A stretch of 9,524 nucleotides of DNA, from the NCBI RefSeq assembly GCF_042408365.1, contig NZ_JBHOQJ010000132.1, positions 1-9,524 of the forward strand, written 5' to 3'. The first letter of the stretch is position 1. Every line of letters begins with the position of its first letter. Position numbers and translations under genes: made by a program. Below, in pieces: positions 5,417-9,524 of this stretch. Under the pieces are notes generated by a model. The model was given only the letters and a program-made list of their open reading frames with translations. It was not told the DNA's origin and did not search any database. The DNA is from Thermoflexus sp042408365 (GTDB taxonomy: Bacteria; Chloroflexota; Anaerolineae; Thermoflexales; Thermoflexaceae).

Positions 5417-5458
5417 TTGATCCGGAGCAAAGCGGCGTCGAGGCGTTGACGGTAGGCT
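5417..5458 (+). promoter_or_regulatory. FNR/CRP-type activator site with candidate -10 box, upstream of the ScdA_N-like gene
   Basis: TTGATCCGGAGCAA (5417-5430) reads as half-sites TTGAT and AGCAA with a four-base spacer, one base off the FNR consensus TTGAT-N4-ATCAA. Its centre (5423.5) is 29.5 bases before TAGGCT at 5453, a weak -10 box, which fits a class II activator site near -41.5. Its reverse complement is identical to the 14-mer at 8625-8638, where the same spacing recurs. Confidence 0.65.
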
Positions 5459-5504
5459 TTAACCGGAGGTTGGGGTTTGAGGCAGATGCAACAGGAGGCG
5501 AAAC

Positions 5505-5753
5505 ATGGACATCGAACGGGAGGGCCTGCGGGAGCGGTTGCGGCATATGACGATGCGGGAGCTCCTGGACCAGGATCCGGCGGCCGCCGCGGTGTTCGAA
5601 GATTATGGGATCTACGAGATCGAGGTGACGTGCACGAAGGAGCTGGAGGAAACCCTCGAGGACGCGGCGGCGATCTGCGGCTTCGATCTGGAGGAGGCAC
5701 TGGACCGGCTGGTCGCCCGCTGGACGGAGCGGGTCCCCACGGCGGGCGCGTAG
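5505..5753 (+). CDS. Stand-alone ScdA_N/DUF542-like small protein
   Basis: The 82-aa protein starts at ATG 5505, with AGGAGG six bases upstream. Residues 15-38 (MTMRELLDQDPAAAAVFEDYGIYE) match the first half of the ScdA_N (DUF542) domain, which in full-length RIC/YtfE proteins precedes a hemerythrin domain and helps repair iron-sulfur centres after nitric oxide damage. The second half (LEETLEDAAAICGFDLEEALDRLV) keeps the usual pattern of a helix, a Cys/Gly turn and a helix. The usual adjacent cysteine pair is missing: only C43 (VTCTKE) and C58 are present, so this is a divergent form; DUF1858 is a possible alternative. It is the first gene of a + strand run, 17 bases before the Nim-like gene, and has the FNR/CRP-type site upstream. 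In this genome the hemerythrin partner may be one of the separate genes at 8033-9417. Confidence 0.78.
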   Translation: MDIEREGLRERLRHMTMRELLDQDPAAAAVFEDYGIYEIEVTCTKELEETLEDAAAICGFDLEEALDRLVARWTERVPTAGA

Positions 5754-5770
5754 GCGCCGAAGGAGGGTGC

Positions 5771-6298
5771 ATGCCTATGGAAACCGAGGGAACGTTCGAA
5801 TCGTTGCGCGGCCGGATGCGTCGTCGCAAGCGGCAGATGCCCAACGAGGAGGCTCGCGCCTTCCTGCGCCAGGGGAAGGTCGCCCACGTGGCCACGGCCG
5901 ATCCGGACGGCTGGCCTTACGTGATCCCTTTGGTCTATGTCTACGAGGGGGGCGATACGCTCTACTTGCACACCGGCAACGCGCCCGGGCACTTCCTGCA
6001 TAACATCCAACACAACCCCCGCGTTTGCATCGAGGTCTCCGAAATGGGCCCCCTCCACCCAGGGCGGCCTTATGCGTGCAATTCCGCCCTCGTTTACACC
6101 AGCGTCGTGGTCTTCGGAACCGTGCGCGTGGTGGAGGATGCGGCGATGAAGACGTGGTTCTTCGATCGCCTGCTGGAGAAATACGGGGATCCCTCGTGGA
6201 CGTTCGAGCCCGGCTACCCGCTGCTGGATCGGATCCTCCTGTACGAGGTGCGGATCGAGATCCTCACGGGGAGGCGGAGCGAGGGGCTGTATCATTGA
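5771..6298 (+). CDS. Nim-like FMN-binding split-barrel protein
   Basis: The start is ATG 5771 with AGGAGG four bases upstream; ATG 5777 is also possible (ten bases). The 175-aa protein carries the pyridoxamine-5'-phosphate-oxidase-like barrel: RRKRQMPNEEARAFLRQG, then VAHVATADPDGWPYVIPLVYVYEGGDTLYLH (cofactor strands), GHFLHNIQHNPRVCIEV and VYTSVVVFGTVRVV. This order is that of the NimA/5-nitroimidazole-reductase-like group, flavoproteins thought to reduce nitro compounds or act on unknown metabolites. The C-terminal PGYPLLDRILLYEVRIEILTGR is also typical. It is likely a cytoplasmic FMN-dependent reductase; drug resistance should not be assumed. It is co-transcribed with the ScdA_N-like gene 17 bases upstream. 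Confidence 0.88.
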   Translation: MPMETEGTFESLRGRMRRRKRQMPNEEARAFLRQGKVAHVATADPDGWPYVIPLVYVYEGGDTLYLHTGNAPGHFLHNIQHNPRVCIEVSEMGPLHPGRPYACNSALVYTSVVVFGTVRVVEDAAMKTWFFDRLLEKYGDPSWTFEPGYPLLDRILLYEVRIEILTGRRSEGLYH

Positions 6299-6331
6299 TA
6301 GGGGCTGCGCCGTTCGGGGCTTGCGAGCACG

Positions 6332-6384
6332 CTCTCGATGCCTCTGGGAAACCCTCGGCGTAACGCCGATCAGAGGCGCGAGGG
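6332..6384 (+). ncRNA. Predicted three-way-junction RNA element between two genes
   Basis: The closing stem is CTCTCG (6332-6337) with CGAGGG (6379-6384, one G-U pair) continuing as GCCTCTG (6340-6346) with CAGAGGC (6371-6377). Inside are a small GG-AAA-CC hairpin (6347-6353) and CGGCG-TAA-CGCCG (6356-6368). It lies 33 bases after the Nim-like gene and 46 bases before the CxxC gene. There is no T-run, so a leader element or processing site is more likely than a terminator. It matches no riboswitch class I recognise. Confidence 0.45.
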
Positions 6385-6430
6385 AGGGGTCGGGTGCGGA
6401 GGCGCCTGACCTCGAACCGGGGAGGTGGCG

Positions 6431-6685
6431 ATGGCTGTGCGTTTGCTGCGCGCGGAGCGGCTGGAGCCGAAGCAGGCCTTCGCGTGTGCGGCGTGCGATC
6501 CGCCCGGCCGGCGGCCGCGGGTGCGGCGGCGTTACCGCTTCGTCCTGGCGGATGGATCCGGCCGCGAGGAGGTCTACTGCCTGCCTTGCGCGGCGGAGCG
6601 GCTGGGGATGCGCCAAGGGGAACTTCGGCGGCGTGCGGACCAAGCCCGCGGAGAGGATAGGGGCGGATGGACGTCCAGGTCCTGA
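6431..6685 (+). CDS. Small protein with two CxxC pairs (zinc-ribbon-like), unknown function
   Basis: The start is ATG 6431, with GGAGG five bases upstream; a GTG two codons earlier is less well placed. The 84-aa protein has C19-x2-C22 (ACAACDPP) and C50-x2-C53 (YCLPCAAERLG), 27 residues apart, with an Arg-rich stretch between (RRPRVRRRYRF). This looks like a small zinc ribbon with a basic loop, which could touch nucleic acid (inference). Its last 19 bases overlap the start of the glycosylase gene, so the two are translationally coupled and may work together in DNA repair. I do not recognise a named family. Confidence 0.7.
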   Translation: MAVRLLRAERLEPKQAFACAACDPPGRRPRVRRRYRFVLADGSGREEVYCLPCAAERLGMRQGELRRRADQARGEDRGGWTSRS

Positions 6686-7605
6686 CCCTCGAGCCGATCC
6701 CGCCGTTCCGCCTGGACCTCACCGTCTGGGCCCTGCGGCGGCGCCCGGAGAACGAGATCGACCGCTGGGACGGCCGCGTCTACCGCCGCACGCTGGTGAT
6801 CGCCGGGAGGCCGGTCGCCATGGCGGTGACCCCACTGGGCCCTCCCGAGGCGCCGCGCCTTCAGGTGGTTTTGACGGCGTCGGAGCTCCCATCGGGCGCG
6901 GAGGAGGCTGCGGCGCGGGCGCTGGAGCGGTTGTTGGGGCTCCGGGTGGATCTGGGCCCTTTCTACCGGAAGCTGGAAGGGGATCCCCGCCTGGGTCCAT
7001 GGATCGTCCGCTTCAAAGGGTTGAAGCCGCCCCGCTTCCCCACGCTGTTCGAAACCCTGGTCAACGCCATCGCCTGCCAGCAGGTCACCCTGACCCTGGG
7101 GATCCGCCTGCTGAACCGCCTGGCGGCGGCCTTCGGCCGGCGGGTGGAAGGAGCCCCCCAGGCCCCGCCGGCGTTCCCACAGCCAGAGGATCTGGCCGGC
7201 CAGGACCCGGCGGCGTTGCAGGCCCTGGGCTTCAGCCGGCAGAAGGCCCGATCCCTCCTCGCCCTGGCGGAGGCGGTCGGTTCCGGGGCGGTGGATCTCG
7301 AGGCGTGGGAGCGGCTGGCGGACGCGGAGGCGATGACCCGGCTCCAGGGGCTGCGCGGCATCGGGCGGTGGAGCGCGGAGTATACCCTGCTGCGGGGGAT
7401 GGGGCGGCTGCACATCTTCCCGGGGGACGACGTGGGGGCGCGGAACCATCTGCAGCGGTGGCTGGGGCGCCGCCGGCCGTTCGATTACGAGGGGGTGCGG
7501 CGCGCCCTGGCCCCTTGGCAGCCCTACGCTGGGCTGGTGTATTTTCATCTGTTGCTCAAACACTTGGAGGAGCAGGGGATCTTAGGCGTTCCGACGACCG
7601 CTTAG
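6667..7605 (+). CDS. AlkA-type DNA-3-methyladenine glycosylase (HhH-GPD superfamily)
   Basis: The 312-aa protein begins at ATG 6667, with AGGGG three bases upstream. Residues about 1-100 form an AlkA-like N-terminal domain (FRLDLTVWALRRRPENEIDRWDG). The catalytic part has FPTLFETLVNAIACQQVTLTLGIRLLNRL, then the helix-hairpin-helix LQGLRGIGRWSAEYTLLRGMGR and the Gly/Pro-rich loop with the catalytic aspartate (HIFPGDDVGARNHLQRW; D257 or D258). Enzymes of this group cut out alkylated bases such as 3-methyladenine to start base-excision repair. There are no Cys ligands of an iron-sulfur cluster, so it is not of the EndoIII/MutY kind. It overlaps the CxxC gene and is followed 26 bases later by the DUF488 gene. 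Confidence 0.92.
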   Translation: MDVQVLTLEPIPPFRLDLTVWALRRRPENEIDRWDGRVYRRTLVIAGRPVAMAVTPLGPPEAPRLQVVLTASELPSGAEEAAARALERLLGLRVDLGPFYRKLEGDPRLGPWIVRFKGLKPPRFPTLFETLVNAIACQQVTLTLGIRLLNRLAAAFGRRVEGAPQAPPAFPQPEDLAGQDPAALQALGFSRQKARSLLALAEAVGSGAVDLEAWERLADAEAMTRLQGLRGIGRWSAEYTLLRGMGRLHIFPGDDVGARNHLQRWLGRRRPFDYEGVRRALAPWQPYAGLVYFHLLLKHLEEQGILGVPTTA

Positions 7606-7631
7606 CTTCCCCCACGAAAGGAGGGACAGCT

Positions 7632-7991
7632 GTGATCAAGGTCAAGCGGGTCTACGATCCGGTGGAGCCGGATGATGGGAAGCGTTTCCTAGTGGAGCGG
7701 CTGTGGCCGCGGGGGATCAAAAAGGAGGCCCTGGTGATGGACGGTTGGTTGAAGGAGGTGGCCCCCAGCGATGCGCTGCGGCGGTGGTTCGGTCACGACC
7801 CGAAGAAATGGGCGGAGTTCCGCCGGCGGTATTTCGCGGAGCTGGAGGCCCGGCCGGAGGCGTGGCGGCCGCTGCTCGACGCCGCCCGCGCCGGCAACGT
7901 GACGCTCCTGTTCAGCGCCCGGGCGGCCGCCCACAACAACGCGGTGGCCCTCCGGGAGTTCCTGGAGGAGAAGCTGAAGGGCTCCCCGTGA
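7632..7991 (+). CDS. DUF488 family protein (YeaO-like)
   Basis: The start is GTG at 7632, with AGGAGG seven bases upstream and IKVKRVYD following at once. The 119-aa protein matches the DUF488/YeaO family over its whole length: KRVYDPVEPDDGKRFLVERLWPRGIKKE, WLKEVAPSDALRRWFGHDPKKWAEFRRRYFAEL, VTLLFSARAAAHNNAVALREFL. The family is common in bacteria and archaea; no reaction is proven, and the conserved Arg/Trp/His set suggests nucleotide or DNA binding. Here it is the last gene of the + strand run after the glycosylase, and it is convergent with the hemerythrin gene. Confidence 0.92.
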   Translation: MIKVKRVYDPVEPDDGKRFLVERLWPRGIKKEALVMDGWLKEVAPSDALRRWFGHDPKKWAEFRRRYFAELEARPEAWRPLLDAARAGNVTLLFSARAAAHNNAVALREFLEEKLKGSP

Positions 7992-8002
7992 TCGGGGCGG
8001 GT

Positions 8003-8019
8003 TGCCGGCCTCCCCGGCA
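8003..8019. terminator. Possible bidirectional hairpin between convergent genes
   Basis: TGCCGG and CCGGCA pair around a five-base loop in the 41-base gap between the DUF488 gene (+) and the hemerythrin gene (-). No T-run is seen on either side, so termination is only suggested by position. Confidence 0.3.
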
Positions 8020-8032
8020 TCCGAAAACCCCC

Positions 8033-8458
8033 TCAACCGACAGGCCTCTCGCGAATGGCGGCTTCGGATCCCTCCTCCGCCAGCGGGAACACCGCTTGCT
8101 CTTCCACTTCGAAGTGTTCCTCCGAGAGTTGTAAGAGCGTCCATAGGTCTTCGCGCGGATCCGCCCGCTCGAGCGCCATCCGCATCGTTTCCCGGACCTC
8201 CTCATGGACGAGCTCCATCATCCCCACGAGGTGGCGGGCGTGGGGGGAGCGCTCCCGAAGCTGTGAAAACAGCTTTTCCTCCTCGTAGCGGGCGTGATCC
8301 TCCAGCGCCTCGAACAGCATGTGCCCTCGCTCTTTCAGGCCCTCCGGCGACACACCCTCCGCCAGCCAGTCGGCCATGCGGGCCATCATCCGGCGGAGCA
8401 GGCGATGCTCGGCCCGCAGGGCGGCCGCGATCGCTCGAAGCGGTTCATCCGGTCGCAT
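8033..8458 (-). CDS. Single-domain hemerythrin (HHE cation-binding) protein
   Basis: The 141-aa protein starts at ATG 8458, with AAGGGG six bases upstream. It is one hemerythrin-like four-helix bundle with a complete di-iron ligand set: H18 (AEHRLL), H55-x3-E59 (EDHARYEEEKLF), H85 (VHEEV) and H115-x3-E119 (EEHFEVEEQAVFP). Such proteins bind O2 or NO, sense redox state or store iron in the cytoplasm. H55 with E59 and H115 with E119 are the typical HxxxE pairs. It is divergent from the second hemerythrin gene across a 248-base region that contains two FNR/CRP-type dyads, one facing this gene. Confidence 0.92.
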   Translation of the reverse strand: MRPDEPLRAIAAALRAEHRLLRRMMARMADWLAEGVSPEGLKERGHMLFEALEDHARYEEEKLFSQLRERSPHARHLVGMMELVHEEVRETMRMALERADPREDLWTLLQLSEEHFEVEEQAVFPLAEEGSEAAIRERPVG

Positions 8459-8540
8459 CGTGTTCCCCTTAAAACGCTTGATTTCATCTACCTGGGCTTC
8501 AAACGCTCCCCGCGTAGCCCCCTCCCGACAAGCCTCGGCT

Positions 8541-8584
8541 CATATATTGCTCCCATCGGCGCTGGGGACCTTGCCCTGGAGCAA
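8541..8584 (-). promoter_or_regulatory. Variant FNR/CRP-type site and -10 candidate facing the single-domain hemerythrin gene
   Basis: On the minus strand TTGCTCCAGGGCAA (8584-8571) differs from the 14-mer of the other two sites at three inner positions. It is followed by an AT-rich -10 candidate (AATATA at 8548-8543, or TATATG at 8546-8541), 29.5 to 31.5 bases from the dyad centre, close to the spacing at the other two sites. The leader would be about 75 bases. Confidence 0.5.
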
Positions 8585-8624
8585 ATGAGGGCGTGTGGAG
8601 GTGGAGGTCTGGAGCGCAAAGAGT

Positions 8625-8666
8625 TTGCTCCGGATCAAAGCGGAGAAGCGCTCTCCGGGGTATAGC
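8625..8666 (+). promoter_or_regulatory. FNR/CRP-type activator site with -10 box, upstream of the hemerythrin-DUF2249 gene
   Basis: TTGCTCCGGATCAA (8625-8638) has half-sites TTGCT and ATCAA with a CCGG spacer. TATAGC at 8661-8666 is a good -10 box whose first base is 29.5 bases from the dyad centre, placing the site near -41.5. A small dyad CGGAGA/TCTCCG (8641-8657) lies between them. The dyad equals the reverse complement of 5417-5430. Confidence 0.7.
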
Positions 8667-8706
8667 AAGAAACGGAGCGCATGAGATCTTCTTTTAGGGG
8701 GCGAGC

Positions 8707-9417
8707 ATGAGCGTGGCGGAGGCGTTCCACGAGCATCATCGCCAGTTGCTGGAGTATCTGGAGGCTTACCGGGAGGGGCCCACCCTCTCCCCGGCGGAGC
8801 TCCAGGGTCTGCGGGCCTTTCTCTTGCAAGACCTGCTGCCTCACGCGCAAGGGGAGGAGCGGGCGCTGTATCCGGCGGTGGAGCCGTTGATCCGACAGCA
8901 CGGCCAGGCGACCGCCACGATGCGGGTGGACCACGAGTTCATCGAGGGATACATCCGGCAGATCGACGGGCTCATCCAGCGGATCCAAGGGGCGGGGCCG
9001 GAGGGCCGAGCGAGCGCCGAGCGGGAGCTTCGGCGGCTGCTCATCGAGCTCTACGCGCTTCTCCGCGTGCATATGGCGAAGGAGGAGCGCGTTTACCTCC
9101 CGCTCTTCGAGCGTTACCTTTCCCCGGAGGAGCAGCAGCGGGTGTTCGAGGCGATGCATCCGGGAGGGGCGGAGCCTGGGTTCAGGACCGTTCAGGAACT
9201 GGACGTCCGATCGGTGCCGCCCCCTCAACGGCATCCCCTGATCTTCCAGACCTTCGAGGCGCTGCGGCCGGGGGAGGCGTTCATCCTGGTCAACGACCAT
9301 GACCCCAAGCCGCTGTACTATCAGTTCCAATACGAACGTCCGGGCCAGTTCGCGTGGACCTATCTGGAGCAAGGGCCGGAGGTCTGGCGGGTGCGGATCG
9401 GGCGGGTTGCTTCGTAA
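8707..9417 (+). CDS. Hemerythrin domain fused to DUF2249
   Basis: The 236-aa protein starts at ATG 8707, with a G-rich ribosome site (AGGGGG) just upstream. Residues 1-145 are a hemerythrin-like bundle with H10/H11, H46-x3-E50 (LPHAQGEERALYP), H76 (VDHEFIEG) and H122-x3-E126 (VHMAKEERVYLPL), a full di-iron set. Residues 164-232 are DUF2249: ELDVRSVPPPQRHPLIFQTFEAL, GEAFILVNDHDPKPLYYQFQ and WTYLEQGPEVWRVRI, with H176 and H198. DUF2249 is frequent next to denitrification, nitric-oxide and iron-centre-repair genes; its chemistry is not known. The fusion supports a role in O2 or NO binding or relief at iron centres. A strong FNR/CRP-type promoter region lies upstream and a long hairpin follows 31 bases after the stop. 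Confidence 0.93.
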   Translation: MSVAEAFHEHHRQLLEYLEAYREGPTLSPAELQGLRAFLLQDLLPHAQGEERALYPAVEPLIRQHGQATATMRVDHEFIEGYIRQIDGLIQRIQGAGPEGRASAERELRRLLIELYALLRVHMAKEERVYLPLFERYLSPEEQQRVFEAMHPGGAEPGFRTVQELDVRSVPPPQRHPLIFQTFEALRPGEAFILVNDHDPKPLYYQFQYERPGQFAWTYLEQGPEVWRVRIGRVAS

Positions 9418-9448
9418 GGAGCTTTAAGAGGTCATCGCCGGCTTTTGG

Positions 9449-9499
9449 TTTCTTGGTGGGGTATGGGCTGCCTTCGGCGGCCCATACCCCACCAAGGAA
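9449..9499 (+). terminator. Long near-perfect hairpin after the hemerythrin-DUF2249 gene
   Basis: Bases 9452-9472 pair with 9476-9496 around a three-base loop TTC: 17 bp are perfect (9452-9468 with 9480-9496), then one T-G wobble and three more pairs; three outer pairs (one wobble) extend it to 9449-9499. The tail GGGGGCTTTTGGGG has only four T, so it may stop transcription as a strong stem or be a small repeat element; GGCTTTTGG occurs on both sides (9440-9448 and 9504-9512). Confidence 0.55.
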
Positions 9500-9524
9500 A
9501 GGGGGCTTTTGGGGCTGAGCCGCG

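Noticed and set aside
5612..6643. 343-codon open frame on the - strand
   Set aside because: Antisense to the ScdA_N-like and Nim-like genes, rich in Arg/Pro/His, with no recognisable domain or ribosome site.
6574..7563. 329-codon open frame on the - strand
   Set aside because: Lies opposite the clearly recognised AlkA-type gene; composition is Gln/Arg/Pro-rich with no domain.
6321..7991. 556-codon open frame on the + strand
   Set aside because: It overlaps the CxxC, glycosylase and DUF488 genes; only its last 120 codons (7632-7991) show a protein family. The rest is Gly/Pro/Arg-rich, as expected of a shadow frame in GC-rich DNA.
8635..9372. 245-codon open frame on the - strand
   Set aside because: Antisense to the hemerythrin-DUF2249 gene; no family resemblance.
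1..9524. CRISPR arrays, rRNA, tRNA, transposase genes
   Set aside because: I saw no regularly spaced direct repeats, no cloverleaf with CCA/TTC-G signatures, no rRNA-like stretch and no transposase domain on either strand.

Overview
The window is GC-rich bacterial DNA. Codons end mostly in G or C, and GTG and TTG starts appear next to ATG starts. The gene content (hemerythrins, an amicyanin-like cupredoxin, a Cys-rich TrmB-family regulator, DUF488, AlkA and FMN/F420 split-barrel enzymes) fits a thermophilic Chloroflexota member such as a Thermoflexus relative. The taxon is inferred from gene style only; no rRNA or marker gene is present.

Layout. (1) Bases 1-987, +: the 3' part of a GT-B glycosyltransferase gene, convergent with the next block. 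(2) 1009-2266, -: a small three-helix membrane protein, a strong terminator hairpin, then an amicyanin-like copper lipoprotein whose end overlaps a split-barrel flavin/F420 enzyme. (3) 2473-4521, -: a TrmB-family regulator with a four-cysteine cluster, followed by pieces of a decayed paralogue. These pieces lie on both sides of a lower-GC gene for a secreted helical protein and are in the wrong order. (4) 4527-5304, -: a two-gene operon (small CxxCxC protein and DUF2231 membrane protein) behind a near-consensus promoter that carries a 9-bp palindromic operator. (5) 5417-7991, +: a ScdA_N-like small protein, a Nim-like flavin enzyme, a structured RNA-like segment, a CxxC protein, an AlkA-type DNA glycosylase and a DUF488 protein. 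(6) 8033-9417: two divergent hemerythrin genes, one fused to DUF2249, then a long hairpin.

How it fits together. Most genes point to handling of oxygen, nitric oxide or redox/metal stress: two di-iron hemerythrins, a domain related to iron-centre repair proteins, DUF2249, a cupredoxin, two split-barrel flavin enzymes, a base-excision glycosylase and a Cys-cluster regulator. The best hidden signal is regulatory. The same 14-bp FNR/CRP-type dyad (TTGCTCCGGATCAA) lies upstream of the ScdA_N-like gene and of the hemerythrin-DUF2249 gene, in opposite orientations, with exactly the same spacing to a candidate -10 box. A third, variant copy faces the other hemerythrin gene. This suggests a small Crp/Fnr regulon for NO/O2 response. 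The second signal is the permuted TrmB paralogue remnant, which still carries the same four-cysteine motif as the intact regulator.
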